Source: Spinacia oleracea (Eukaryota > Streptophyta > Magnoliopsida > Caryophyllales > Amaranthaceae). From it: a stretch of 64,000 bases of DNA. The stretch spans positions 17,446,001-17,510,000 of the forward strand of contig NC_079489.1 in the NCBI RefSeq assembly GCF_020520425.1, written 5' to 3'. A program made the position numbers and the translations under genes. The notes under the pieces were generated by a model, which was given only the letters and a program-made list of their open reading frames with translations, was not told the origin of the DNA and made no database searches. Shown piece after piece: positions 36,259-49,280 of the stretch (the first letter of the stretch is position 1; every line of letters starts with the position of its first letter).

Positions 36259-36516
36259 TTTCCTCCGATTTTTAATACTCGCAACGTTTGAATTTTTTAT
36301 ACTATTCACATATTCTACTTTGACTATTATTGGTGATTTATAAGTAAGATACAATATAGTCATGTAAGATCTTGTTAGATTCGTCTCAATATGACTTCTA
36401 AAATATCAAATTTTTGTAATTTTTGCTTAAAGATGATTAAAGATATTAATGATCAAAGTTGTGCATTGACATACGTGAAAGTGACAAACATTACGAGTAC
36501 TAAAAATTGGAGGAAG
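36259..36516. mobile_element. Stowaway-like MITE (258 bp), sister of 7517-7775
   Basis: TA-flanked with inverted ends TTTCCTCCGATTTTTAATAC and GTACTAAAAATTGGAGGAAG. The interior ACTATTCACATATTCTAC matches the 7517 element. Confidence 0.8.
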
Positions 36517-36604
36517 TATAATTTTTGGATGTTTTGTCTTTCCCTCAAAAAAGGTTTATTATGAGAGATATTTCGACATTAGAAGTTAGAGAATTCCAAT
36601 TACT

Positions 36605-39246
36605 TTTTTTTTTTTGACATTCAGGAAAAGTACAGGAAAGAAAAGAAAAAAAAGAAACAAAACTAAAACGAAACTAATCAGACTCTCTAGCAAAAGTAGC
36701 TTGAGAAAATCCCTCTTGAACTGCATTTCTTGCACGATCATGCGCCTCCTGCACCTGTTCAGAAAAATCTACCCAGTTGCCGTATCCTGTCAATCGTCCA
36801 CTGCTGATGAATATCCTATGTTTGATGTTTTTGTAAAGACGAGACCAGGACAGAAGAGTCAGTTAAAATTAAGACTGAGTCAATCGAGCAAGAGATAGCC
36901 CATTGCATTCCATTTAGACATGCTGTAGCTTCAGCTTGGGCCGCAGAATGTGACATTCCCCAGGAACAAGACCCAGTGTGAGCTAGTGTACACTTTGTGG
37001 CTGATGATAAAGACCACCCTGTTCCAGTACGGTGGTTGTCTTTATTCCAGGCTGCATCCACCTGTAAATGAAAAGGGGTATAACCCTCCGTCTGTCGCCC
37101 TATTTCAACCTTCCAAAAACCCGGTGGTTGAATAGGGATTACTTCAGTAAGACCAGAATGCAAACTCTGTCGTTGTCTAAGCTTGAGAAGGGTTCCCAAC
37201 TGCTGCATACCATCCTGAATATGGTTGATCACAATGCATGTGCTTCCTATCTGATTCCGGAACACTCTATTATTCCGAGTAATCCAAAGAGCACATAACG
37301 TGCAAATAAAGAAAGACACTCTATGACCATTCTTCCCATCCGAGCTGATAAACAACTGGATATAATAGAGAATCCATTCCTGAAAGGAGAGATTCCCATC
37401 ATAATTAGAGTGAATACCTAAATATATATCCACTCATCCAAACCTGTTGTGGCACAAACGAAACACATGTTGCACATCTTCCTCGTGTAAACCACAATGT
37501 GCGCACATAACCTCAGTACGTTTTCCACGATCTCGGAGATTAGTACAAACTGCTAGTCCACCTAACAAACACTTCCAAATGAAAAGTTTCCATTTTTCTG
37601 GGATTAAAAGTCCCCACAAGATTCTAAAGAAATTCCCGGTGGACTGAGGGGTATCCCGAGATAAGTTTTGTTCCTGTGAATCACACATGAAAGCATAACC
37701 CGACTTTACATTGTACCTACCTGACTGATGCTTTTGCCAGAAAAAATAATCTTCCTTCCCACTAACTGGTAATTCCGTAGACAAGATATCCCTTGCATCA
37801 TCCCATTGAAAATTTTCTCTCACCATTGCAGCATTCCATTGAACAGGATTTTGATTCAAAAAATCACAAACCTTCCAGCGTCGCGCATTGCCGAGGCTTA
37901 CTGTGGAAGAGAAAATAGGTACACGACCCTCAACCCATTTATCTCCTCCTGCTAATACTCTATTTCCCGAGCCAATTTTCCAAGCACAACCTTGCAACAA
38001 AAGGTTTTCTGCCTTCCTTATACCCCGAAAACCCCAAGAAACACGGCCAGTGATACGAGTTTGAGCAGCTGTAGTTAAAGAAGAGAAACCCTTGGCTTGA
38101 TAAACTTTTGAAAGCAGAAGTTGGGGATGAGTATGAAGACGCCAAGCCTGTTTCATTAACAACGAGGAATTGAACATAGCGACTTTCCTAATACCTAATC
38201 CTCCCATTCCCTTTGGTAAATGGAGAATTTCACGTCGCATCTAGTGCATTCCCCTTGCATTTTTCTTAGCCCAAAAGAAAGAAGCTACATTGAATCTATC
38301 TTATTTGTAATACCTAAAGGGATTTCCAAGCAATTGAGGATATGAGACATCATGGCGATGGCAACTGAATTGATTAAAATCAGCTTCTCTGGCTGGGAGT
38401 TGAGATGGATTACATTCCAAGAAACCAGGAGATCAGCAACCTTGTCAATCAGAAAATTAAAATGTAAAGACTTTTTCCCCACAATGTCAATTGGAACTCC
38501 CAAATGCGTCTTGAACTGAGTTGCTTGCTGCATTTGTAAAGTAGACTTGAAAAGTTGTTGGTTTTCAGCAGAAGTGTTAGGGCTAACTTTGATAAAGGAT
38601 TTCTGAAGATTTAGTCGTTGCCCAGAAATAGCACAAAACCTATTCAGAATAGCACTCACATTTGCACTTGCTTCTCGATTTGCTTCGAAGAAGATCATAG
38701 CGTCGTTCGCGAAGAATAAGTGCGATATACAAGGCCGGACCTCGACGGACTGGTTTAATGCCTTGAAATTTCTTAATCTCTCTACCCAAAGTCAGCATTC
38801 TTCCCAGTATATCCATGCAGAAAAGGAATAGATAGGGAGATAAGGGACCCCCTACCTCAGACCGCAATTTGGCCGAAACAACGGTGTAGACCTTCCGTTC
38901 ACCAAAACTTTAAAAGAAGTGGTGGAAATACATTGGGAAATCAAATTGATCCAATGAGAAGGGAACCCATAAGCACGTAAAACCTTCAGTAAGAAATTCC
39001 AGTTCACCCTATCATAAGCTTTGCTCATATCTATCTTCATAGCCATCAAGTTCTGACCCATACTATTCCGACTATTAATAAAAGAAAGTAATTCATGACT
39101 TAACAAAATATTGTCAGACATATACCTTCCCAGGATGAAAGCATGTTGTTCGTCTTGGATCAACGTAGAAAGAACAACTTTGAGTCGATTTGCCAAACAC
39201 TTGGAAGCACACTTGTAGATTGTATTACACAGACTAATTGGTCGGA
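36605..39246 (-). mobile_element. 5'-truncated L1-type LINE
   Basis: A poly(T) at 36605-36616 on the plus strand is the element's 3' poly(A). Its sequence runs up to about 39246, where homology begins abruptly inside reverse transcriptase (RPISLCNTIYKC). The endonuclease and ORF1 are missing, as after incomplete reverse transcription. No clear target duplication was found. Confidence 0.88.
36674..39246 (-). pseudogene. LINE ORF2 remnant: reverse transcriptase, zinc-binding and RNase H parts
   Basis: On the minus strand, in order: RT motifs RPISLCNTIYKC, HAFILGRYMSDNILLSHE, KIDMSKAYDRVNW and PLSPYLFLFCMD; the active-site stretch at 38702-38719 reading FFAND; KWKLFIWKCLLGGLAVCTNL with CAHCGLHEEDVQHVFRLC (zf-RVT); and an RNase H domain with LQVDAAW, AAQAEATACL and ILTDSS. 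The C-terminus near VDFSEQVQEAHDRARNAVQE lies in another frame and ends about 36674. There are several breaks: a stop after CHNRFG (about 37434), frame changes near 36816, 38240-38285 and 38640-38700, and a stop near 38858. The first catalytic Asp of FADD is Asn (38705-38707). Clearly inactive. Confidence 0.88.
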
Positions 39247-39330
39247 GTTGTATATATCAATGGAAAATTTGTAAATAATTGCAATGTTTTTAGTTTTATT
39301 AAAAAAAAATTGAATCTTGTTTTTGCATAT

Positions 39331-39595
39331 CACTACAAGAATTTGTATCTTTAACGACAATCTAATTGCGACGGGTCAAAAATCCCGTCGCAAAAGGCTA
39401 ACAACCAAACAATGACGGGAATAACCGTCACAAATGTCTTTTACGACGGGTTTACGACGGATTTACGACGAGATTTCTATTAACGACGGCCCCCTTTTAT
39501 GACGGGTTCGCGACAGGAAATCCCGTCGTTAATAAACGATTATTGGCCTTTCGCGACGGGATTTCCCGTCGTTAATAGTACATTTTCTTGCAGTG
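39331..39595 (-). mobile_element. Miniature CACTA element, copy 4 (265 bp)
   Basis: Begins CACTACAAGAATTTG and ends ACATTTTCTTGCAGTG with TAT target duplications on both sides. Same orientation as copy 2, slightly shortened. It lies between the two LINEs. Confidence 0.92.
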
Positions 39596-40134
39596 TATAC
39601 AACATTTTTGTGATTTTCTATGCAATATTTATTCTCCAGTAAACAATATTTGTATCAATAGTTTCTCTCTCTAGAAATCAGAGAGCTTTTCTCTCACGAA
39701 AAGTGAGTCTCATCTAAGTCCAGTCTTGGTCTTAGTGTACTATTACATGCAAAACAGAGATCGCCCATTTCTCATCATTTCAGACCATAGCCAATGGTGG
39801 AAAGATATGCTTAGCTTCACTACCCCTTACCTTAGTCAGTGAAAAGATAGAAGCCTTTCCATCTTCCTTCTTCAGAAAGGAAAATCGTTCCATATCTTGG
39901 TTGGCCAATAGGAATTTAGATAAACCTTTACTCCATTTACTGAGTTCAAGTCTCAAAAAACCACTCATTACTGTTTGCGATGCTCGAGACTCCATTTGCA
40001 TGCAAAGCTATTGGCCGGTATTTCATTGAGCCGTTTATAAATTAACCCATCTTGGGCAATTGATACATCACCTTTCTTCAAATTATCCAATTCTCTTCAC
40101 TGTCTTTTCACATACTTCTTTCTTTTCTTCTTCA

Positions 40135-42666
40135 ATGGCGAATCATCGTCAAAGAAATGGTGACATTCCACACCACAATCAAAATGGAAACCAACAAAAT
40201 AATGGGAATGGGAGTAGAAATCAATCATATAGGATGGGACCTTTAATTGAGCCACCACCTGATTTCTCTGTTCTTGGCCGAATCAACTTCAATTCAAGTG
40301 TAATTGGAAGGTTTGTGGGTTTGAACCCACCTCCAGTTCACACGGTGCAACACATAGTCAGATCTAGGTGGGCGAGACGAGATGTTATTCGAGTGCATCG
40401 CACTGGACTCATTTATGTTTTTGAGTGTCGCAGCAGGGAGGATCTGCAGGGTCTTCTTCGTCAGCAAACAACGATCATTGATGGGAGAATAATCAATTTC
40501 CGGCGATATCATAGCACTGATATCCCTCAGCAGATCCTGTTTAACACCACCAGAATATGGGTTCAAATTTCTGGACTACCTCTGCCATATCTTACTCGCA
40601 GCTGGGCAAGGCGAATTCTGGAGCATGTTGGATACGTTGATGAGCTGGATTTTGGAGATGGGGATTTACCCAACAATGCGGAGCTTCGGGGAAGAGTGCT
40701 AATGGACATCTCCCTACCTCTGATTCCTGGATGCTTCATTCCTTTAATGGATGGCAGAGTCATTTGGATCTATCTAAGGTACGAAGGTATTTTTAAATTC
40801 TGTAAATCTTGTGGTTGTGCTGGTCATTCCACAAGCAGATGTCTTGTAGATCCACGAATTGCAGCAAGAAATATTAGGAGAAGGTTGGAAGCAGTGGAAG
40901 AGGATGGCTTTAGGGTGCTGCATGGACCCACGGACTATCCCTTCTACACAAACTGGATAGAAGGGTTGGCTGATAGGTATGGGAACAGAAATACAAGTCT
41001 AAACTTATTAAGGTATGAAGAACCATAAGATATTCCATTTCGTGAGAGGTTTCATGGTGCTGATCCTTCTCACCAGCTTAGAAGTTCTGAGGAGGATGGA
41101 TCGGGTGGAAGTACGGAAGCGTACTTTACTGGAGGAGAGGACTTCCAAGAGGACCGCATGGAGGAGGACTCAAGTGAGGAAAGAACCCATACTGATCCAC
41201 TGAACACGGTGGCTGTATCGCCGGGAAGAAGAATGGGTTTGTTGCATGACCCTTATGCGGAGTATTTAATTCCGAGAAGGTCACTGCATTCATCTTTCCA
41301 GGAAGAGGTTCGCAGGAACAGGGATTTTCTAAATGAAAGGAGAAATCAATCAACAAACTCAAACACAAACCAAAACCCTAATCCTAGCCAAAACCCTAAC
41401 CATAGCCAAAACCCTAACCCTAACCCTAACCCTAGCCTAAACACTACACTTGATATTTTTAATCCTACAAACCGAAACCCATCTCTCTCAAACCATAGGA
41501 TATTGGGCACTTCACCCTCTATCAGCCAAGATTCGGGTCGTACTACAGCAACGGTCCCAAGGGTGATTGTAGCAGAAACTGCAAGAGATCCTCTGCGATC
41601 TGAAAGTCGGTCAAACCCACCGAACTTCTCATTGGCTACTAGATTACGAATGGTTGAGTCGACTTATGAGGTGGGGGAATCCTCAAGGGGACCTATGTCA
41701 GCTCAAGAAGGGGAGTACGGAGGAAGGACTAACCATAGTAGGGTAAGATCATCGGTTCCGGAGGTGGTCCAAGTTCCTTTCGAGGGAATAGAAGTTCATG
41801 TGCCAGTAATTATCAGAAGTCATAGAGATCCTCCACCTCCTTCGGATCTTCCTATGCCAAGTCGGCACCTGCTCTCTCCTATCACTCATGATAGGGTGAG
41901 ACGAGAAAGAAACTCAGTGGGGTGTTTTAATTCGACATCCAGAAACTTCATAGAAGCAAGTAGGAGGTTGGCAAGGTCTTTAAGCAACTTCAGAATTTCC
42001 CAAAATACGGGGAGAGTTCATCCTTACCCAAGTGTTGCTATATCCCAATTCTTACCTTATGCCCACAATTCCATTGGGGCTGACCTCCCAAACTTACCAT
42101 TGACAGAATGTGATCCTCCAAATTCACCAGCCTCATCGGATGATAACATTAATAATGATGAGAGGAGTCTTTTAAGGCAGGTTATAGAGGAGTCCATAGC
42201 AAGGAAAAGGAAAAAAAGGGAGGAGAATCAGGATGCAAAGTCATGCGATGATGGAGAGAGTGTTCGGAAGAGTGAGTTTGATGTGGAGTGGGTGGAGTCG
42301 AAGCGTTGCAAAACCCTTCGAGGATGGATTGATAAGGGAGGGTTCAAGATTTGGAAGAAGGATGACAAGGGGAAAGGGACACGCGTTGTGAAATCGAAGT
42401 CAGATGTTGATATGGCAACCAGATATGGCCAGGCAGTCTATCGCAAGCTAGAGGAAGAAAGAGAGATAGGAGTTAAAAGAGGAGGTGAGGACATTGATCG
42501 ACCAGAAACTCAGATTAAAAAATAGTGCTGTGAGGGGACAGGATCAAGGGGAATACAACAGGAAGAGGAGCTCGAGGAAGATGTTCAACGGGGCATCATA
42601 GCCTCCTCACAAGTGGATCAACAGGGTGAGGTGACTGAACCAGATCAGTCCCCGAAGGACATATGA
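40135..42666 (+). pseudogene. LINE ORF1: DUF4283/CCHC RNA-binding protein with in-frame stops
   Basis: Starts MANHRQRNGDIPHH at 40135 (an in-frame ATG 25 codons earlier, at 40060, is less likely). The N-terminal half carries a DUF4283-like region (GLIYVFECRSREDLQGLL, then TRIWVQISGLPLPYLTRSWA). Next comes a CCHC knuckle CKSCGCAGHSTSRC (CX2CX4HX4C) at 40801-40842. The second half is Ser/Asn/Pro-rich with Asn-Pro repeats and a basic C-terminus (IARKRKKREENQDAK). The frame is kept throughout but hit by TAA at 41026 and TAG at 42523. Reading on, it ends at TGA 42664-42666, overlapping the ORF2 ATG as ATGA. Its role in active relatives is to coat the LINE RNA. Confidence 0.85.
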
Positions 42667-45600
42667 AGCTTCTTTCGTGGAATTGTAGGGGGCTTAATGA
42701 TCCACACACCCCTAAAATTCCTTACATTGTGTGGTTATGCAGAACTAAAACTCCAACTCTTTTGTTTTTGTGTGAAACTAAGATGAATGTAGATGATGTA
42801 GCAAGTAGACTAGGAATTTTGAACCCTTCTTATTTATTTGGATGTAATGCTGATGGAAGTAAAGGGGGTTTAGCTGTTTTAGGATGGACCAATGATAGGG
42901 TCATTTGCATTCATGCTTCGAAGCATGTTATTGTCTGTAACATTTTGGGAAGGAATGGAAATAGTAAGCATGTGCTCTTTGTGTATGGAGAGCCTAAAGT
43001 TGAGAACAGAGTACATGTTTGGGAAATTCTATCCTCCTTCTTGGATAGGTTCCCAAACTGTATTCTGATAGGGGATTTCAATCAACTTGAAACACAAGAT
43101 GATAAATTGGGAGGAAGTACAACAATAAGGGGAGCAAATGATTTGATTAACTGGAGGATGCGAAACAATGTTTTTGAGGTGCCGTTTTCAGGGCCAAAGT
43201 TCACTTGGAGCAATAAGAGTTTAGGTGAGAGCTTAATTATGGAAAGATTGGATCGAGCTTATGTCACGAATTCTTGGTTTGATGACTTCCCAGAAGGAAG
43301 ATTGAGAAATGAACCAATAACGATTTCAGACCATGCAGCAATTCTCTATGACTCCTCTCCCTTGGTTCGTTTTACTAAACGACCATACCAGTTGGAAAAT
43401 TGGTGTTTGAATTTTGAAGAGGTCAGACGAGTGATTGAGAGCAACTGGAACACTGGGGGATCAGGATCTAGTATGTTTAAGGTGCGTAGAAATCTTCAAT
43501 ATATTAGAACAACACTCCAAAACTGGTGCCTCTCCAACAAATCCTTTTGGGGTATTAATTGGAGAGAGGAGAACTCTAAGCTCTTTCATAAGGCTTTGGA
43601 AATCTCCAATCTCGATCAAGGAAGTATGTACATTGAGAATTTGCATAATTGGGTTCCAACTTGCACCTTAAAGTTTAAATATTGGCAACAGAGAATGAAG
43701 GAAAAGTGGATAAGGGAAGGAGATTGCAATACCCCAATGATGTATCGAAGAGTCAAATGTAGAAGGTCGAGGAGTGAGATCACATCGATTAAGGATAAAG
43801 AGGATGTGTGGGTTGAAGGCCAAGACCAAGTGGCGAAGGTGATCATGGAATCTCTTTTGGACGTTTTTAATCCAATTGTAGATAACAATCTCAATGAGGA
43901 AATTGATCTCACGTTACGCCAGTTAGCGCTTCCGTGTCTAAGTAGTGGAGACAAGGACGCACTGGATAAAGAATTTTCAGAAATTGAAATCAAGGAAGCC
44001 ATGCTGAGTATACATAGTTCGAAATCACCAGGACTAGACGGAGTAACGGCGGAATTCTTCTCTTTATAATGGGAGACGGTTGGTGATTTGGTAACCAAGA
44101 GCATTCTAAGATTTTTTCACACGGGCTACCTGCTCAAGGAATGGAATCAATCTCTCTTATTTATGATCCCAAAGAATTCGAACCCGGAGTTGGCTAGTCA
44201 TTTTCGACCTATCAGTTTATGTAACACAATATACAAATGCATTTCAAAATGTATGGTGAACAGGTTAAAAAAGGTGTTGCCAAGTTTGATTTCCAATTAC
44301 CAACACGCCTTTATTCCGGGTCGCTATATGGAGGACAATGTCCTACTGAGTCACGAACTTCTCCACATGGTTAATTCAAAAAGAAAGGCGGATATGGCAG
44401 TTATAAAGGTAGATATGTCCAAAGCCTATGATAGGGTGGATTGGACCTTCCTTCTCAAGGTTCTTCATGCATATGGTTTTTCAGCGAAATGGATACAACT
44501 TATTTCGCAATGTGTTAGTACGGTGTCGTTTAGAACTCTGATTAATGGAAAGGCTTCATCTCCATTCAAGCCCAGATGTGGCCTTCGACAAGTTAATCCT
44601 ATCTCTCCGTACCTGTTCCTATTTTGCATGGATATTTTATCTAGAATGCTATCATTAGCATAGGATATAAAGTTATTCAAAGGGCTTCAAATCTCGAGAC
44701 GATCACCGTCGATTTCACACTTATTCTTTGCGGATGATGTCATGTTATTTTTTAAGGCGGATGAAAGGGCATGTAATGCAGTAATGAAGAATCTGGTTAG
44801 GTTTGGAAAAATCTCAGGTCAGCAACTGAACTTAAATAAGTCCTTTGTTAAATTTTCACCATCTACAAGCACTGAAAAGAAAACGAGTCTTAGGGCAATT
44901 CTCAAAATGTCGCAAGTCTCCCAGTTAGGGAACCACTTAGGAGTCCCTATTGACATTCAGGGGAAAAAATCATCACATTTCCAATTTGTGGTGGATAAAA
45001 TTGCTGGGAAGATTTTAAGTTGGTCTACACTACACCTCTACCAATCAACCAAGTTAATTCTAATCCAGACCATTCTTCTTTCTATTTCTTCCCACGTTAT
45101 GAAATGTCTAAAAGTTCCGCCCTCAATCACGAATAAAATTGATTCTCTCATTAGTAGGTTTTGGTGGGCGGGTGCTAAGGACAGGAGTGTGCATTGGGTG
45201 AAAAGGAGCTTGGTTAATAAGCCAAAGGCTATGGGAGGAGTAGGTATTCGATCTTCTGAGCTTCTGAACGATAGCTTGTTATTTAAACAAGCTATGAGGC
45301 TCCATAAAGATTACAACCTTTTGGTTTCTAAGGTAATTTTCTCGACTAGCGGGTGTTGTGTTTGCAAGAAGGGTCTCCAAAGGCGAACAAAGGTTAGGTG
45401 TTCACTGGGCAGGAGAGGCCTTTATAATGCCTCCTCAGTCTTCGAGAAAGGTCTAGCATGGAAGATTGGAAATGGAAAAGACGTGCTAGCAGCTAGTGTG
45501 GCATGGGTGGAGGGAAGAATCCCAGTGGTTCGTTCGAATCAACTTTTGGCGCACTCTAGAAGATGGAAGGTGGAGGACTTCATTAACCAAGATAGAAACA

Positions 45601-46790
45601 CATGGAATGTGTCTTTAATCAGGCAATGTTTTGATTGGAAGGACGCCAAGGATATCTTGGCGATGGACTTACCTCATACACCTGCTACAGATTTTATCTT
45701 CTAGAAACGACATCCTTCAGGAAAAATCACGGTTAGGTCAGGTTACGCTATGTTAGTTGAGAACAGAATCATGGAGGAAGATAGAATTTCTGAAGATGTT
45801 TTGAAGGCTCTACGTATAATTTGGAAAATTAATATTCTGCCAAAATGGAAGGTTTTCATGTGGAAACTTATGTACGGAGGCTTAGCTGTTAATCATAACC
45901 TGGAAAGGAGAGGCTTTGATATTAGCAATCATTGTGGCTATTGTGGGTGTGAGGACGAGTCCTTACAGCATGTTTTCCAGACTTGTAGTGTGGCTAGATT
46001 GGCATGGTCAGTTTACCGAATACAAGTCCACTTGAATGATAATGAATCCATAAGCTTTACTACATGGATTCAGAGACATATCCTGCTCTATTATAGCAAG
46101 GATTCAGCAGAGAACACCAAGCTCGAAGCCTTTGTCGCCATGCTTTGGAGCTTGTGGGTCACTAGGAATGGAAGGGTTTTTCGAAACCTGGGGGGTCATG
46201 CAAGGTCTGTTTTAATTCAAACTGAGGAGGAAATGAAACTCTTGCGATCATTCCAACAAGGATACAGATGGGAGGGCATGGGCAATCAGTCAAAGGACAA
46301 GGACCCTTTTCATCCCCCAGGCTTTCTCTTGGTCAGTTTGGGTAGGAACAAGGATTTTTTTCCTAACTTTGTTTTGCAGGTTGATGGCTCGTGGGCAAAG
46401 AAAACAAAGAAGGTTGGCTGGGGATGGGCGTACAAAGATGGTACGGAAGACAATAATTGCTATAGGGATGGAGGAGGGAGCTACGGGCGTACTTCTACAG
46501 CTTTCCAAGCAGAGGTCAAGGCTTGCCTACACGCTATGCAATGGGCAAAGGAGCAGAACATTAATGAGGTTATGCTACTCACAGATTCCAACAACTTGGT
46601 GATGAACTTGAAGCTTAACAAGGATGGTATAGTCGTCCAGACTATCTGGGATATCAACGAAATCAAGAGACTAGCAGCAACGTTCAACACATGCATAATT
46701 CTAAAGGCAGACAGGGATAGAGTGGGAAGTGCTCATAATATTGCTAACAAGTGCAGGAAGGAAGGGTTGAGTTTTCGTAATAGAATATAG
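42663..46790 (+). pseudogene. LINE ORF2: endonuclease, reverse transcriptase, RNase H, broken by three stops
   Basis: One continuous frame of 1375 codons from MKLLSWNCRGLND. It has an APE-type endonuclease (N and E of WNCRG and CETK; GDFN at 137-140; SDHAA near 222), reverse transcriptase (FRPISLCNTIYKC, HAFIPGRYMEDNVLLSHE, VDMSKAYDRVDW, and an intact FADD at 44727-44738), zf-RVT (WKVFMWKLMYGGLAV with CGYCGCEDESLQHVFQTC), and RNase H (LQVDGSW, AFQAEVKACL, LLTDSNNL). The stops are TAA 44067, TAG 44661 and TAG 45702; no frameshift is needed. The last stop replaces a Trp seen in the 36.6-39.2 kb copy (DYFFWQKH against DFIF*KRH). Catalytic residues look intact, but a full protein cannot be made without readthrough. 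Confidence 0.93.
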
Positions 46791-46844
46791 CTAGAGTTTT
46801 GCCAGTGTGAAAAAAAAAGAAAAAAAAAAGTAAACAATATTTGT

Positions 46845-48196
46845 CATTTTCAGAAACTGCATCGGCAATTTGCAGCAAAATTACTAAAACATCCATTTTT
46901 TTGTGATTCTTTCAAAATACCCCAGATATACACCACCAGGTACATCTTAGCTAGGTATGTACCTGAGCCCCCTCATTTTTTCAGTGACCTTATAGTGACT
47001 TGTATATTAGATTATGCCCATTGACTATGATTTAGCTATTGTTTATATATGCACGCGATGATTACATGATATTTTATATTAATATTGTAATTTTATAAAA
47101 CAAAGATCATTCCCCATGCAAAGTATATGCTTGCTTAGATCGATAAATCGAAAGATTCTATCATTTTTGTTTGATAAATTGAAAGGTTCTGTAATTTTTG
47201 TTTGAAATGATCATTTTCTAGAAACAGGTGAATAATTTTCTTTATTTCGAATGAAATTTAACACATTAGCAAGTGTATAATAGATATTTTATAAGGTACA
47301 CCAAAAAGTCAAAAACCGCATTCGTTTTCTTATAAAATATAGATACATAGTGATTTTAATAGAACAACGGTGTTTGTCATACTACGTAATACCTCGAATT
47401 TGAAAGATTTTACTCTTACTATTGTACGTATGGACTCTAATGCAATATTAGAAATTATTATATCTAATTTTGTATGAGAAAAAGTTATGACAGTTGAGAT
47501 ATTTTCAATATATATTGAGACAAATTTAACAAGTGAAGAATCTAACAAGATCTCGCGTGAAAACATTTTGATGTATATAATAGTGTAAATTTATGGTCAA
47601 ATTAAAGTATAAAAAACTTTTAACAACGGGAGTTGTATTTGATAAAGACTAAGGACCGTTACTAGATGTAAACTCAATAGAAGCAACATTTAATAAGAAT
47701 GGAGTGGGCAACTTTCTAGTTAGTTCGATTAGTATAATGGACTTGATATGTGGATATGTTACTTTTGAGTTTTTGGTAACAAGTAGATCGATTAAGAATC
47801 CATCTATCAACTTAAAATCGATTGATTTGATTGAAAATTTTCTGAATCAATCACAACTTCTATAGTACAAAGTTGACTATGATGTTTAAACATTCTATTG
47901 TTAATATTTTAATTCGAATTAAGCAACAACAATAACGAGAGTCTTGCGGTCTTGCCTAGGTTTCTTCAAGCAACAACTTTTAGTTTTGCAAGGTTCAATT
48001 CACGAATTTAGACTGTGGATGTGGCCAATGTGACTCAATTTATACCGTGCCTAACCCAAAATTCCATACTTTTTTGAAATGATAGATAGTTTTGTGATGA
48101 TATACTATCGGGAAAAAAAGAGTTTTGGGTGATATTGGCATATTAGCCAAGTCTTCCTTTTATTATTTCTCACGTGAAAAGGGCGAGTAATGCTAG
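46845..48196. other. Intergenic, nothing recognised
   Basis: AT-rich spacer after the LINE, with no supported gene or element ends. Confidence 0.5.
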
Positions 48197-48672
48197 GGGT
48201 GAGCATGAGTCGGGTATCCGACGATAACATTGTCGGAAACACCGATAACCAATAAGGCTAAAATTGATATCCGTGAAACAAATCGATAAGTTCGGGTATC
48301 CAAACTTTCGGATTGAATACCGGGTACCCGATATGATATCCAATTAGAAAATAGACTTTATAATTAAATTATTGTAATATCATTCAACACTAAATACCAA
48401 CCTTAGCACATGATTTTGAATACATTACAAAAAAAAATTACAATTTAAATCAAATTATAAATCATTGTTATAATTTAGGATTTAAAGCTTTTGGGAAAAA
48501 ATAATTGGGAAAAACTTATAAAAATATGCTTATCGAATCGTTATTGAATACCCGTTTTTTGTAAAATGATATTCGGATCAAGTACCTGAACCGATAACCA
48601 CAGGGTATCCACTTTTTCGAATCGGATACCGGATCGGATTTTTGGTTTTTCGGATAACTTTGTTCAGCCTTA
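48197..48672. mobile_element. Possible hAT-type MITE rich in GGGTATCC/CCGATA motifs
   Basis: GGGGTGAGCA at the left and TGTTCAGCCTTA at the right are weakly inverted. The interior carries CGGGTATCC, ACCGATAACC and CGGATACCGG in both orientations. No target duplication was confirmed. Confidence 0.4.
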
Positions 48673-48890
48673 GATAAATGATAGTACAAAATTAATTTGT
48701 ATGAATTTCTTTCTCAAAGTATACTTTGGTGAAGTATGATTTGCAATAAAATGCTAGCCTAACTTTTCCCTAAATTTTTTTTGCGAAGTACGTAGTATAA
48801 AAGATAATTGCTATGTGCAAACGCTACTATTTTCCTGAATCAAAGATGAATTAGTAGCTCAAAACATTGGACCTCATATGCAATTGTTAG

Positions 48891-49280
48891 CATGGTTATT
48901 AAAATCGCAATTCAAATAATAGAATCTTACGATTCTACGATTTAAATATGCCTTACGATTCGATTTACGATTCTACGCGATTCTACACTTTATTCTCGAG
49001 TAGCGAAAACCTCGTAAATTTGAATCATGCAGAGAAAGTAATTAATAGAAATATTTTTTTTTGAAGGTAATTAATAGAAATATATTGTTAATTATTGCTT
49101 ATATAACTATTAAACAACTATATATTTCAATTATTAAGTTTTTTCCTATAATATAAGCACTTTAAATGAATTTTGAGAATAAAATCTTAATTATATCTGT
49201 TTGTAGAATCTTACGATTCTACGATTCGATTCTAAGAGTCCCCTCCGATTCAAAGTAGAATCACGATTTTGATAACCACG
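48891..49280. mobile_element. hAT-type MITE (390 bp)
   Basis: Flanked by perfect 8-bp duplications ATTGTTAG (48883-48890 and 49281-49288). The ends CATGGTTATTAAAATCGCAA and the inverted CACGATTTTGATAACCACG match well. The interior is built from TTACGATTCTACGATT repeats. Confidence 0.88.

Larger units (their letters stand above)
39654..46828 (+). mobile_element. Full-length L1-type LINE (7.2 kb) with 16-bp target duplication
   Basis: Flanked by perfect 16-bp duplications AGTAAACAATATTTGT at 39638-39653 and 46829-46844, with a poly(A) (AAAAAAAAGAAAAAAAA) just before the right one. It has a 5' leader of about 480 bp, ORF1 (nucleic-acid-binding) and ORF2 (endonuclease, reverse transcriptase, zinc-binding, RNase H). 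The long duplication and full length suggest a fairly recent insertion. Both ORFs nevertheless contain in-frame stops. Confidence 0.95.
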
